From assembly GCF_020215645.1 (NCBI RefSeq), contig NZ_CP084058.1, positions 4,340,001 to 4,404,000 of the forward strand: a DNA stretch of 64,000 bases, written 5' to 3'. Source of the stretch: Nonomuraea gerenzanensis. Lineage in GTDB: Bacteria > Actinomycetota > Actinomycetes > Streptosporangiales > Streptosporangiaceae. How positions within the stretch are numbered: position 1 is the first letter of the stretch; each line of letters opens with the position of its first letter. The position numbers were made by a program, and so were the translations under genes. This document shows, piece by piece, positions 45,471 to 54,694 of the stretch. Below the pieces are notes generated by a model. It saw nothing but the letters and a program-made list of their open reading frames with translations, was not told the origin of the DNA and did no database searches.

Positions 45471-46426
45471 CGGTGCGCGCGCTGCGCGATCGGGTGATGG
45501 GCACCGACCTCCTGCTCGTCCTGCCGCCGCAGGCGCAGGCGGCGGTGCTGGAGTGGCTGCGCGCCGTGGAGCGCACCTTCAGCCGGTTCGACCCCGGCAG
45601 CGACACCAGCCGGGTCAACGCCGGCGGGGCGGTCGTCGTCTCCGAGCTGTTCCTGACGGCGCTCGACGAGGCGTGCCGCTACTTCGACGCGACCGGCGGG
45701 CTGTTCAACCCCTTCCTCGGCGCCGAGCTCGCCCGGCTCGGCTACGACACCGACTTCGCGCTGGTCGGGACGCGCGACGTGGGCGCCACCACTTCTCCTG
45801 CCGGCGCGTCTGACGTGGCCGCCGCTTTTCCCGTCGGCGCGTCTGATGTGGCCGCCGCCGCTGCCCCCGGCGGGGCGCCCGTCGTGCACCTCGACCACGA
45901 CCGCCGTGCCGTGACGCTCTCGCCCGGCCTCGCGGTGGACCTCGGCGGGTTCGTCAAGGGCTGGAGCGTGCAGCGGGCCGCCGAGGCCGAGCGTGACTCG
46001 GGGCGGGTGCCGTACGGGATGATCGACGCGGGCGGCGACCTGGTCGCCTGGCGGCCGGACGACGGCAGGCCGTGGCGGATCGGCGTCGAGCACCCGCTGC
46101 GCGAGCGGCCGGTCGGCGTGCTGGAGCTGCCGATGCCCACCACGGCGGTGGCCACCAGCAGCGTCGTACGGCGCCGCTGGCGCGACCGGGCGGGCGCCGA
46201 GCTGCACCACCTCATCGACCCGCGCACCGGCGAGCCGGCCGACTCCGACTGCGCGCAGGCCACCGTGATCACCGCTGACCTGGCCGCCGCCGAGGTGTAC
46301 GCCACCTGCCTCGTCCTGCTCGGCACCCGAGAGGGGCCGCGGTGGCTGGCCGGCCAGGCCCCCGGCGCGGGCTGGATCACCGTCGGCCGCGACGGCCGGG
46401 TGCGCTCCTCGGTGGCGCTGGTATGA
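45467..46426 (+). CDS. ApbE-like FAD:protein FMN transferase
   Basis: A 319-residue enzyme that attaches FMN covalently to Thr or Ser of extracytoplasmic redox proteins. The family motifs are FSRFDPGSDTSRVN, YFDATGGLFNPF, the VDLGGFVKGWSVQRAAE segment, IDAGGDLVAWRP, and HHLIDPRTGEPAD with its metal/FAD ligands. An extra 11-residue duplication (SPAGASDVAAA / FPVGASDVAAA, residues 110-131) sits in a surface loop. There is no clear signal peptide, so its side of the membrane is uncertain. ATGA overlaps tie it to both neighbours. Confidence 0.93.
   Translation: MTVRALRDRVMGTDLLLVLPPQAQAAVLEWLRAVERTFSRFDPGSDTSRVNAGGAVVVSELFLTALDEACRYFDATGGLFNPFLGAELARLGYDTDFALVGTRDVGATTSPAGASDVAAAFPVGASDVAAAAAPGGAPVVHLDHDRRAVTLSPGLAVDLGGFVKGWSVQRAAEAERDSGRVPYGMIDAGGDLVAWRPDDGRPWRIGVEHPLRERPVGVLELPMPTTAVATSSVVRRRWRDRAGAELHHLIDPRTGEPADSDCAQATVITADLAAAEVYATCLVLLGTREGPRWLAGQAPGAGWITVGRDGRVRSSVALV
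45794..45859 (+). repeat. 33-bp in-frame tandem duplication within apbE
   Basis: Two 33-mers (45794-45826 and 45827-45859) encode near-identical 11-residue units ending GASDVAAA. Confidence 0.8.
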
Positions 46427-47613
46427 GGCGCGTCGCGATCGCGGTGGCTGTCTCGTTCCTGCCGCTGCTCCCGCTCGCCCTGCGCGCCTCCGACCTCGGC
46501 GACGTGGCCAACCTGATCGGCCTGGCCGGCACGATCGTCATGTGGTGGCAGGTGCTGCTCGGCGTGCGGCAGCTCGCGCACCGCCTCGGCGACGACCGGC
46601 TGGCGGCCGTGTCGCTGCACCGGTGGCTCGGCGGCTGCGGCGCGTTCCTGGTGCTGCTGCACCCGCTGCTGGAGACCGTCGTCGACCGGCAGGACTGGGC
46701 GTACGTGCTGGTGCCCGACTTCACGTGGGCCGAGTCGGCGTACGCCTCGCTGGGGCGCCTGGCCTTCCTCATGTTCCTGGTGCTCTGGGTGACCAGCACG
46801 CTGGCGCGCTACCTGATCAGGCACCGGGTCTGGCGGTACGCGCACTACGTGTCCTACCCGCTGCTGGCGCTGGTGTTCGTGCACTCGTGGGGGCTGGGCA
46901 GCTTCCTGACGGAGACGCCGTGGCTGCTGGCGTACTGGCTGGTGCTGGCCGTGGTGTTCGCCGGGGTGGTGTGCTGGCGGCTGTCGGTGTCCCGCTGGGC
47001 GGTGCCGTACCGGCTGGTCGGGGTCGAGCGGTTGTCGCCGACCGTGCGCGCCTACACGTTCAGGCCGCTGGGCCGCGCGCTCGACCCGCTGCCCGGGCAG
47101 TTCTGCTACCTGCGTACCAGCCTGGCGAGCCGCGCCCACCCCTTCAGTGTCGTGAGTGGCGGGGCGGAGCTGACGTTCGCCGTCAAGGACGCCGGCTCGT
47201 TCACCGAGCGGCTGCGCGCTCTCGAGCCGGGTGCGGTCGTCCACCTCGACGGCCCCTACGGCACCTTCACCCGCGAGGCCCAGGACGGGCCCCGCCGGCC
47301 GGCGGTGCTGATCGCGGGCGGCATCGGCGTGACCCCCTTCGTGGAGCTGGTGCGCCGCAACGACGACCTGCCCCTGTCGCTCGTCCACGTGGTGGCCTCG
47401 CCGCAGGAGGCGGTCTTCGGCGCGGAGCTGCGCCACCGTCTCGGGGACCGCTACCAGGAGGTGGTACGGCCCGAACGGCCGGCCATCCCGGTCACGCCGC
47501 GCGCCCGCTACTTCATCTGCGGCAGCCCCCGGTTCGTCGAGACGACCGCCGCGGGCCTGCGGGGCAGCGGCGCCCGCAGGGACCAGTTGTACACCGAGCG
47601 GTTCGACTGCTGA
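46423..47613 (+). CDS. Ferric-reductase-like membrane flavocytochrome with NAD(P)H domain
   Basis: A 396-residue protein. Five or six membrane helices carry four His ligands for two haems (SLHRWLGGCG, LLHPLLE, RYAHYVSYPL and FVHSWGLG). A cytoplasmic FAD-binding barrel (RAYTFRPLGR, RAHPFSVVSGG) and NAD-binding domain (LIAGGIGVTPFVELV, FICGSPRFVETT) follow. It should move electrons from NAD(P)H through FAD and haem to the outside. Coupled by ATGA to apbE, it likely feeds the flavinylated DUF2271 protein. Its last 106 bases overlap the SARP gene tail on the opposite strand. Confidence 0.9.
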   Translation: MRRVAIAVAVSFLPLLPLALRASDLGDVANLIGLAGTIVMWWQVLLGVRQLAHRLGDDRLAAVSLHRWLGGCGAFLVLLHPLLETVVDRQDWAYVLVPDFTWAESAYASLGRLAFLMFLVLWVTSTLARYLIRHRVWRYAHYVSYPLLALVFVHSWGLGSFLTETPWLLAYWLVLAVVFAGVVCWRLSVSRWAVPYRLVGVERLSPTVRAYTFRPLGRALDPLPGQFCYLRTSLASRAHPFSVVSGGAELTFAVKDAGSFTERLRALEPGAVVHLDGPYGTFTREAQDGPRRPAVLIAGGIGVTPFVELVRRNDDLPLSLVHVVASPQEAVFGAELRHRLGDRYQEVVRPERPAIPVTPRARYFICGSPRFVETTAAGLRGSGARRDQLYTERFDC

Positions 47614-48377
47614 TCGACCGGCGCGTGCTCGACGTCCGACAGGATCCCGTGCTGGAGCCGCCTGGCCTCCGCCGACGGCTCCAGCCCCAGCTCCTCGTCG
47701 AGGATCCTGCGCAGGTCGTGGTAGGCCAGCAGGGCCTCGCCCCGCCGCCCCGACCTGCACAGGCACTCGATGAGGCGCAGGTGGTACCACTCGTTGAGCG
47801 GGTTCCTGGCGATGAGCGTGCGCAGCTCCGCCACCAGCTCCCGATGGTGGCCGAGCCGCAGGTCCGCCTCCAGCCGCAGCTCCACGGCCCGGTTGCGGAT
47901 CTCCTCCAGGTAGGTGAGATGCCGGGCCACGACGGGCCCAGGCGCGACGTTGGCCAGCGCGCGCCCCCGCCACAGGCTCAGCCCGTCACGCAGCCGCCGC
48001 GCCGCCTTCTCGGCGGCGCCGGAGCTCATGAGCTGCCGGCCCTCCGCCACGGAGTCGGCGAACGCCTCCGCGTCGAGCTGCCCGGGCTCCACCCGCAGCA
48101 GGTAGCCGGTCGGCTCGGTCACCAGCATGTCCGCCACCGCGCGGGTGGCAGGCTGGGCGGCCAGTGCCGAGCGCAGGTTGTACACGTGGGTGCGGATCGC
48201 GCCGACCCCCCCGCCGCGACCCTCCCACAACTCCTCGGCGATCGTCTCCACGTCCACGACCTCGTTGGCGCGGAGCAGCAGCAGGGCCAGGACCTGGCGT
48301 GCCTTCCGGCCCTTGGGCAGCGATGATTCGGCTTCCGTGCGCACTTCCAGTGGACCGAGAACATTGAATTTGATCAT
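47508..48377 (-). CDS. SARP-family (BTAD) transcriptional activator
   Basis: A 289-residue Streptomyces-antibiotic-regulatory-type protein. The OmpR-like winged helix (about 1-95; KFNVLGPLEVRTEA, KARQVLALLLLRANEVVDVE) precedes the bacterial transcriptional activator domain of tetratricopeptide helices (about 95-245; ARRLRDGLSLWRGRALANVA, HHRELVAELRTLIARNPLNE). Such proteins activate secondary-metabolite operons. The final 45 or so residues continue past the normal domain end and read opposite the reductase gene, so the native stop may have been lost. It diverges from the monooxygenase-cyclase pair, its probable target. Confidence 0.9.
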   Translation of the reverse strand: MIKFNVLGPLEVRTEAESSLPKGRKARQVLALLLLRANEVVDVETIAEELWEGRGGGVGAIRTHVYNLRSALAAQPATRAVADMLVTEPTGYLLRVEPGQLDAEAFADSVAEGRQLMSSGAAEKAARRLRDGLSLWRGRALANVAPGPVVARHLTYLEEIRNRAVELRLEADLRLGHHRELVAELRTLIARNPLNEWYHLRLIECLCRSGRRGEALLAYHDLRRILDEELGLEPSAEARRLQHGILSDVEHAPVDQQSNRSVYNWSLRAPLPRRPAAVVSTNRGLPQMK

Positions 48378-48406
48378 CAAGTGCTCTATTCCCCGTCATT
48401 TGCGTA

Positions 48407-48416
48407 CTCTCGAGAG
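48407..48416. promoter_or_regulatory. Palindrome CTCTCGAGAG between SARP and monooxygenase
   Basis: A 10-base perfect palindrome 30 bases upstream of the SARP start containing TCGAGA, which resembles SARP heptamer repeats (TCGAGxx). I do not see a second phased copy, so the match is weak. Confidence 0.3.
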
Positions 48417-48595
48417 AGAGCCGTTCTGTCGGATGGTACGACGCCGGATACGGCCCGCCCCGGCATGCGGCGGCGCAGGCTGTCCCAAAGCGGAAGGCGC
48501 ATACCTCCTTCGACACATGCGGCGGCCCGTTGGATCCGCCGGGTGTCACCCTTTGCTGGAATCGGCCCAGGCCACCCCTTGCCTACGGTGGCGCG

Positions 48596-50191
48596 GTGGA
48601 CACCGAGAAAAGCACCCTGCCCGTCCTGGTCGTCGGCGCCGGCCCCACCGGACTGGCTCTCGCGACAGAGCTCCGCAGGCAGGGCGTCACCTGCCGGATC
48701 ATCGACCGTTCTCTCGACAGGCCCGCCCACCAGGCCAGAGCCGTGGCGATGTGGCCCGGCGCGCTGGACGTCCTGGCCCGGCACGGCACCGCCGACGACG
48801 TGATCGCCGCCGGCCTGCGGATGACCGCCGCCCGCTACTGGTCGGGCTCCAGGAACGTGGCGACCGCGCGCCTGGGCGACTGGCACAACGGCGGCCCGAC
48901 CATGCTGGGCATCACCCAGCCCGCCGTCGAGGCCGTCATGGGCGCCAAGCTGCACGAGCTCGGAGTCACGGTGGAGTGGCGCACGGAGCTGGTCGGGCTG
49001 ACCGACCACGGCGACCGCGTCGCCGTGCGGCTCGACGGCCCGGGCGGGCTCGAAGAGCTCGACGCCGCCTACGTGGTCGGCTGCGACGGCGCGCACAGCG
49101 CCGTCAGGGAGCTGTCCGGCATCCCCTTCGCCGGCACCACCTACACGCAGAGCTTCATCCTCGGTGACGGCAAGGTCGCCAGCGCCGTACCGCGCGGCGA
49201 GGCGCACTACCACCTGCACCCCGACGGCGTGCTCGTGCTCGTCTCGCTGCCGGGCGGCGACCTGCGCGTCTTCGCCGACGCCAGCACCGCCGGCCGGCTC
49301 GACGCCGCGCCCACCGTCGAGGAGCTGCAGCAGCTCGCCGACGAGCGCGCCCCCTACCCGCTGCAGATCAAGGACCTGCGGTGGAGCACCCGCTTCCCCG
49401 TGCACATGCGCCAGGCCGCCGCCTACCGGGCGGGCCGCTGCCTGCTGGCCGGCGACGCCGCCCACGTGCACAGCCCGGCCGGCGGCCAGGGCCTCAACAC
49501 CGGCATCCAGGACGCCGCCAACCTCGGCTGGAAGCTCGCCCTGATCCTGAACGGGCACGGCGACGCCGAGCGGCTGCTGGACAGCTACGAGGCCGAGCGC
49601 TCGCCCATCGCCGCCCAGGTGCTGCGCGGCGCCCACCAGCAGACCCGGCTGTGGACCGCCCGCTCGCCCATCACCCGCTTCCTGCGCGACGCACTGCTCG
49701 GCCTGCTCGGCTCCACCGGGGCGCTGGAGCGGCGCTTCATCCCCAACCTGGCGCAGGACGACCTCGACTACCGCAAGAGCCCGGTGGTGGGCCCGCGCGG
49801 CGGCCGCCGCGCCATCGGCGCCCGCGGCCTGCCCGACGTCACCGTGACCCCGCTGCGCGGCGACGGCGCCCCCGTACGGCTCAGCGCCCTGCTGGCCGAC
49901 CCCCGGCACACCCTGCTCGTGATGCCGGGCGTGGACTCGCTCAAGGTGCTGCCGGACCTGGAGCCGCTGGCCGACCGGGTGGTGCCGCGTGTCCTGGTGG
50001 CCAAGGGCAGCGCGTACGGGGAGCCGTACAAGGTGCCGGGCGGCTTCGCGGCGCAGGGCCCGCTGCGCGGCGCCAAGCTCGTCCTCGTCCGCCCGGACGG
50101 CTACGTCGCCGACGCGACGGCGGGTGAGGACGTCACCGCCCTGCTCGGGCCTCTCGCGAGCCGCGGGAGGTCGTCCCGTGTGCGCGCCTGA
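48596..50191 (+). CDS. FAD-dependent aromatic monooxygenase (polyketide hydroxylase type)
   Basis: A 531-residue class A flavoprotein hydroxylase. The FAD ADP-binding loop is VVGAGPTGLALATEL (about 13-27). The DG motif is VVGCDGAHSAVREL and the GD motif is LAGDAAHVHSPAGGQGLNTG. A C-terminal thioredoxin-like region follows (about 420-531), as in PgaE/RdmE-type polyketide hydroxylases. It would hydroxylate a phenolic substrate using NAD(P)H and oxygen. The GTG at 48596 is the best start; upstream codons are not conserved-looking. It overlaps the cyclase start by 14 bases. Confidence 0.9.
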   Translation: MDTEKSTLPVLVVGAGPTGLALATELRRQGVTCRIIDRSLDRPAHQARAVAMWPGALDVLARHGTADDVIAAGLRMTAARYWSGSRNVATARLGDWHNGGPTMLGITQPAVEAVMGAKLHELGVTVEWRTELVGLTDHGDRVAVRLDGPGGLEELDAAYVVGCDGAHSAVRELSGIPFAGTTYTQSFILGDGKVASAVPRGEAHYHLHPDGVLVLVSLPGGDLRVFADASTAGRLDAAPTVEELQQLADERAPYPLQIKDLRWSTRFPVHMRQAAAYRAGRCLLAGDAAHVHSPAGGQGLNTGIQDAANLGWKLALILNGHGDAERLLDSYEAERSPIAAQVLRGAHQQTRLWTARSPITRFLRDALLGLLGSTGALERRFIPNLAQDDLDYRKSPVVGPRGGRRAIGARGLPDVTVTPLRGDGAPVRLSALLADPRHTLLVMPGVDSLKVLPDLEPLADRVVPRVLVAKGSAYGEPYKVPGGFAAQGPLRGAKLVLVRPDGYVADATAGEDVTALLGPLASRGRSSRVRA

Positions 50192-51026
50192 GACCATCAT
50201 GGCCGCCCTGGAGGGCGAGCAGCCCGCCTGCGGCAGCAGGCGGCAGGTGCTCCGCGGCGCGCTGGCCGGCCTCCTCGGCGCCGGCGCGCTCGCCGCCCTC
50301 CCCTGGCGGGCCGAGGCCGCGACCGGCGTGCGCGCCTCCCGGGTCCTCGACCTGACCCACCCGCTCAGCCCGGACTTCCCGGTGTTCGAGATGTACGTGC
50401 GCAAGCCCGCGCGCCGGCAGGTCATGTTCGAGGACGTGATCGGGTTCAACACCGCCGAATGGACGCTCAACGAGCACACCGGCACCCACATGGACGTGCC
50501 CGCCCACTCCAGGAAGGGCCTGCCCACAGCCGACCAGGTGCGCCCCGAGGACCTCGTCGCGCCGCTGTGCGTCGTCCGCATCGCCGAGCGGGCCGCCCGC
50601 GACAACATCACCGAGCTGACCGTGAAGGACCTGCGCGAGTGGGAGCGGCGCAACGGGCCCCTGCCCGAACGGGCCTTCGTCGCGCTCGACAGCGGCTGGT
50701 ACAAGCGGGTCGGCGACGCCTCGGCCTTTCTCCAGTTCGACGCGCTCGCGCAGGTGATGCGCTTCCCCGGGGTCAGCCCGGAGGCGGCCGACTTCCTGAT
50801 CAACCAGCGTTCCATCGTCGGCTTCGGCACCGACACCAGCAGCCTCGACGTCGGCACCCGCCGCGAGCCGCTCGTCCACCGGATGTTGCTGACCACCGGC
50901 CGGTACGGGCTCGAAAACCTGGCCGCGCTCGACACCGTGCCCGAGCGCGGGGCGCAGCTCGTCGTGGGCGCGGCCAAGCTGGCCGGCGGGTTCGGCGCGC
51001 CCGTGCGGGCGCTGGCGCTGCTGTGA
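50178..51026 (+). CDS. Cyclase-family metalloenzyme with Tat signal
   Basis: A 282-residue cyclase/kynurenine-formamidase-like protein. The signal SRRQVLRGALAGLLGAGALA with twin arginine suggests folded export. The metal-binding motif HTGTHMDVPAH is present, as are the LDSGWYKR and DTSSLDVGTR segments. The GTG at 50178 has GGGAGG seven bases upstream; an internal ATG at 50199 also fits. It is translationally coupled to the hydroxylase, but a Tat-exported cyclase would act outside the cell, unlike a cytoplasmic tailoring enzyme, so product hydrolysis or extracellular detoxification is possible. Confidence 0.85.
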   Translation: MCAPETIMAALEGEQPACGSRRQVLRGALAGLLGAGALAALPWRAEAATGVRASRVLDLTHPLSPDFPVFEMYVRKPARRQVMFEDVIGFNTAEWTLNEHTGTHMDVPAHSRKGLPTADQVRPEDLVAPLCVVRIAERAARDNITELTVKDLREWERRNGPLPERAFVALDSGWYKRVGDASAFLQFDALAQVMRFPGVSPEAADFLINQRSIVGFGTDTSSLDVGTRREPLVHRMLLTTGRYGLENLAALDTVPERGAQLVVGAAKLAGGFGAPVRALALL

Positions 51027-51092
51027 GGGTGGTTCGCTGCGGGCCCGGCCCGTCGGCCCAGGTCGCCTCAACCGGCCGCAGCGAGGTCAACG

Positions 51093-51110
51093 GTGCCCGT
51101 GGCGGGGCAC
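51093..51110. terminator. Short hairpin between cyclase and NACHT genes
   Basis: GTGCCC, six-base loop, GGGCAC directly before the NACHT stop at 51112. A longer 9-base pair TCGCTGCGG/CCGCAGCGA spans 51047-51085. Weak evidence of termination for the convergent genes. Confidence 0.35.
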
Positions 51111-51111
51111 G

Positions 51112-54100
51112 TCATTCGGCTTCGGACGGGACGGAAAGCGCAGCTTCAACCCAGGCCAGCAACTGCCGGAGCCGGCGTACCTCCTCGGGGTCCCCGGCAT
51201 TGTGAAGCGCATTTCTCAGGGTCGCGCATGCGATGGTCGCTGAGCCTGCGCTGAGCAGCCTTTCCGCAGCAGCGATACGTTCACCAGTGCTGAGAGACGG
51301 CTCGACACACGCCTTGCACCAGAGTCCGACCGCGTCTTCCACGAAACCCATGTCACTGAGCCGCTCGGCAAGCTGTAGGCGATCGCCTGCGGACATGCCG
51401 CCCAGGGACTCGGCAAGAGCGATGATCTCGGGAACCGAATCCCTGCCGGCCACCAGAGTCCAGGACTCGACCGCGACCTGCAGCTCCGCCGTGGTCCGCC
51501 CCGCATCGTAGATCAAGGCGCGGCAGAGCTGTGTAGTCGCCTGGGCGCACGCATGTCTTGCCATGATCGGCGCCAGCATGGCCGCGGCTACTGTACGGCC
51601 CGTAGGACGAGTATCGAGCGCAGTCATGATCTCAACGGCTACCTCCGGGCCGTCGGAGGACAACAGCGCGTCTGCCGCACTGGTGAATTCATCCACGGAC
51701 GAGGCGGGGGTCGCGATGATTCTCCGGGCAAAAGCGGTGACAGTCTGATCAAGCCCATGCTTTCGCAGACTGTCCATCCCGTAAGAGAGCGTCTCAGTTT
51801 CCGGTTGCACTCGATCAAGCCAGGCCAGGATTTCTTCCGTTGCCTGGACCCCCTGAACTCTGGCAAGCACCTCCATCGCCTCAGCCAGTGCGAACCGCTG
51901 ATACTTCCGCGGAGTCACCTCGAACATCGTTCGCGCCAGGCGTACCGCTTCCTCGGGATACCCGAGCTCATGCAGCAGCTTAGCGATCTTCGATCGCTCG
52001 TCGAAGTCCCTGACAGGCTGGCTGCTCATGACTTCGGCAACGGCAGCCGCGCCCGCACGGTCACAAGCCTCAACCCACGCTTCGACCACACCCTGCATGC
52101 CTTCTTCATCGGACCCTGCCAGCAGGACCTGTCGTGCGTGCGGCTCTGCATGCTCGGGCTCGCCGGCCCGGAAGAGCAGCTGCGCTATGCCGACGTGTGC
52201 CCAATCGGTGGTGTTCTTCCGTCGGCGGACGGCCTGCTGTATGCGCGGAGTGGCGGTTTCCCCCTCCAGCTGTAGCCAGATGTCTCCCACCCAGTCGAGG
52301 AGATCGCCATTTTGATCAGGACCACTCAGCACCTGCTCGGCAAGATCTGTGGCACCGTCACGAATCCCGAGCTCCAGCAACTCCGAGGTCGCCCATACCT
52401 TCTTCCAGGGATCTCCCAGCTGCCGGACCCTGAGCAACAGTTCGATGCGCAGCTCGGTGGCGGAGGCGTCCAGGCTGGTCATATACAGGTAGAGATCGCT
52501 CAGCTCATCGGGGTCATCCGTGCCGATGAGGCTGCGCAGATGACGAACAGCAGCTGGGAGACTTCCGACGTAGGCATATGCGGCTGCCGCTGCGATACGA
52601 AGGGTGGTGCTCAGCTCCGGGCAGTCCGCAACATCTCGCAAGCGGGCGCAGAGATTCCGGTTCCCGTGCAGCTCGCTCAGTTCGGCCAGCAACTTGAGTC
52701 GTTCGGCGTGCGCCTTGGCGACCAGCTGTGCCAGCAGGTCGTTGACAAGACGGTCTATTACAGCGTTCTCCAGCTCCGCACCCAGGGGCACGCCGGCCGT
52801 CACCAGTCTCAAGGCCATGATCTTGTGCTTCAAGCCGTGCGTGAGGAGGAACCGCACCACGGTCGCGACCTTGTTCTCCGGCTTCCTTGCCCATTGGGCG
52901 AGGACGAAGAAAGCGAAGTTGCGCGTCGCGTCGAACTCGACCCGCTTGACCCAGCCCTCCAGGTCCGGAAACTCCCTGGGTATCGAATCGGCCACGTGTC
53001 TGGCCGCGATGAACTCCGCGAACGAGCGATGCAGGAAAGCCAGCTTGCCATCGAAGACCAGGATGCTCGTCTCGCCCAGGACGTGGCCAAGGTCGCGCTC
53101 CATTCCCGCGCGTAGACCACCGTTCTCGGGAAGGTGCTTGCCCGCCCACTCGACGGCAGCTGCGAGCAACGGCCGATCAGTGTTAGAGGAGATCTCAACC
53201 TGGGCCAGATGCAGCACCACGTCATCCTCGGCGCTGAATATCCGGTCGACGGCGGCGACGCATCCGACCTCTTCCCAGCGGGACCGCAACCTCGCCCGAA
53301 TGTCCTTCCGTTGCCTCCGGGCATCGGCAAGCTCTTGCAAGAAACGCTCATACAGCTCTATGCGGCCCGTGGGAAGCGATTTCGACGGCTCCCGCGAGAA
53401 GAACGACGCCACGATCGTCGCCAACAAAGGTATCCGCATCAACTCGCTCAACCCGGCAATTCTCGCCTCTTGCAGAAACAGTGAGGCCGTCTTCGACGGA
53501 TCAGGCTCCCGCTGGGCCTGAAACCACCGTTCGGCGAAGCTGAGCTGCTGTACGTCGTCGAGCCCGCAGAGACTGTAGAAGCCGATCTCGAAATTCTCGA
53601 GAGGACCCAGTTCATCCTGCGGAAGGGGGCGTGAAGTGATGACGAGTCGATATGGCGTGCCATGATCGGCCCGCTTGCCCAGGGCGGTCAGGACGCGCTT
53701 GCGCTCTCGTGGTGAGGCCAGCTCGTCGAGGCCGTCCACCACGACGAGCCACCGGACCCCGAAGGTCTTCCTTGAGAAGGCCTGCGGGTCGAACGGCACC
53801 GTGAGCATGCCCTCGCATGCGGACTTCGCCAGGACTTCACCCCAGCTGAGTCCGGACAGCACATCTCCGGCGGTCACTCGGAGACCGATGACGGGCTCAT
53901 CGCACCACGGGCTCTCCGCGGATGGATCGGCCAACCACTCGCGGGCGATCTGCTGTATCAGCAACCTGCCCAGAATGGTCTTGCCGGTGCCCGGACCGCC
54001 CGTCACGAAAAGATGAGTATGCTGCGAAAGCGCTCGGCGGAAGGGAATAACGTCGCCTTGGTTTTCCCTTGCACCGGGCCGCTTCTCCAGCACGGTTTCC

Positions 54101-54585
54101 GGTTTTGCGCCCGACGCCACCGGCTGGAGGCCGAGCTCGACGTACACCGTGGCGAGGGGCGGCCGCTTGACTTCGAGGAGATCGTACGGGAAGCGATCGA
54201 CGGGTGTTAACTGGCTGACGAAAAGCTCTCTGAGTTTCGCGTCGGGGGGCGGAAGATCATCCCACGTGTGAATGGCCGTGTCCGGGCACGGCTCTTTCGC
54301 GTCGATCGCTCGTCTCGCGCGTCTCCACATCGGCCTGACCACATCCGGTGATTCACCGAGTGCTTCCGCCAGGAGACAGGTCGTCTTCCAGTCGAGCGGC
54401 CGCTCAGCACTGAGAAACCTGTAGACGGAATTCTGCGGCAGAGGAATCCCTTGCCTGCGCTTGGCGAGGATGAACGACCGCACTGAACGATGTTCATGTG
54501 CTATGCGGCGCTTGAACCAGTCGACTAGCTCACGGAGCTCGTCGTGTGCCTCCGGTGGGCCTGCTCGTGGTCTTCCACCCGGCAT
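51112..54585 (-). CDS. NLR-like protein: HTH-like domain, NACHT NTPase, helical-repeat sensor
   Basis: A 1157-residue STAND NTPase. The N terminus (about 12-95) is a helix-turn-helix-like region (NSVYRFLSAERPLDWKTTC, then MWRRARRA) common in actinomycete NTPases. The NACHT core has Walker A GGPGTGKT (196-203), Walker B WLVVVDGLDELA (279-290, acidic 284/287/288), sensor RLVITSRPLP and the NACHT-end motif LHRSFAEFIAARHVA (518-532). Residues 560-1157 form a long array of alpha-helical hairpin repeats, the likely ligand-sensing arm. Bacterial NACHT proteins of this plan act in antiphage defence. Codons are less GC-biased than neighbours, hinting at recent transfer. ATP-dependent oligomerisation is inferred from the family. 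Confidence 0.88.
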   Translation of the reverse strand: MPGGRPRAGPPEAHDELRELVDWFKRRIAHEHRSVRSFILAKRRQGIPLPQNSVYRFLSAERPLDWKTTCLLAEALGESPDVVRPMWRRARRAIDAKEPCPDTAIHTWDDLPPPDAKLRELFVSQLTPVDRFPYDLLEVKRPPLATVYVELGLQPVASGAKPETVLEKRPGARENQGDVIPFRRALSQHTHLFVTGGPGTGKTILGRLLIQQIAREWLADPSAESPWCDEPVIGLRVTAGDVLSGLSWGEVLAKSACEGMLTVPFDPQAFSRKTFGVRWLVVVDGLDELASPRERKRVLTALGKRADHGTPYRLVITSRPLPQDELGPLENFEIGFYSLCGLDDVQQLSFAERWFQAQREPDPSKTASLFLQEARIAGLSELMRIPLLATIVASFFSREPSKSLPTGRIELYERFLQELADARRQRKDIRARLRSRWEEVGCVAAVDRIFSAEDDVVLHLAQVEISSNTDRPLLAAAVEWAGKHLPENGGLRAGMERDLGHVLGETSILVFDGKLAFLHRSFAEFIAARHVADSIPREFPDLEGWVKRVEFDATRNFAFFVLAQWARKPENKVATVVRFLLTHGLKHKIMALRLVTAGVPLGAELENAVIDRLVNDLLAQLVAKAHAERLKLLAELSELHGNRNLCARLRDVADCPELSTTLRIAAAAAYAYVGSLPAAVRHLRSLIGTDDPDELSDLYLYMTSLDASATELRIELLLRVRQLGDPWKKVWATSELLELGIRDGATDLAEQVLSGPDQNGDLLDWVGDIWLQLEGETATPRIQQAVRRRKNTTDWAHVGIAQLLFRAGEPEHAEPHARQVLLAGSDEEGMQGVVEAWVEACDRAGAAAVAEVMSSQPVRDFDERSKIAKLLHELGYPEEAVRLARTMFEVTPRKYQRFALAEAMEVLARVQGVQATEEILAWLDRVQPETETLSYGMDSLRKHGLDQTVTAFARRIIATPASSVDEFTSAADALLSSDGPEVAVEIMTALDTRPTGRTVAAAMLAPIMARHACAQATTQLCRALIYDAGRTTAELQVAVESWTLVAGRDSVPEIIALAESLGGMSAGDRLQLAERLSDMGFVEDAVGLWCKACVEPSLSTGERIAAAERLLSAGSATIACATLRNALHNAGDPEEVRRLRQLLAWVEAALSVPSEAE

Positions 54586-54694
54586 CCGGCCTCCGTCGGC
54601 GTGAGTTTCACCACTGTTTCACCACGATAGCGGGAAACCGTCTCGGCCGGACATCGTTGATTCCGTCCCGTTCACCTCGTCCCCGGAGTAGGCA

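Noticed and set aside
48386..50977. 863-codon minus-strand frame opposite the monooxygenase and cyclase
   Set aside because: Antisense shadow; the plus strand has all flavoprotein and cyclase motifs.
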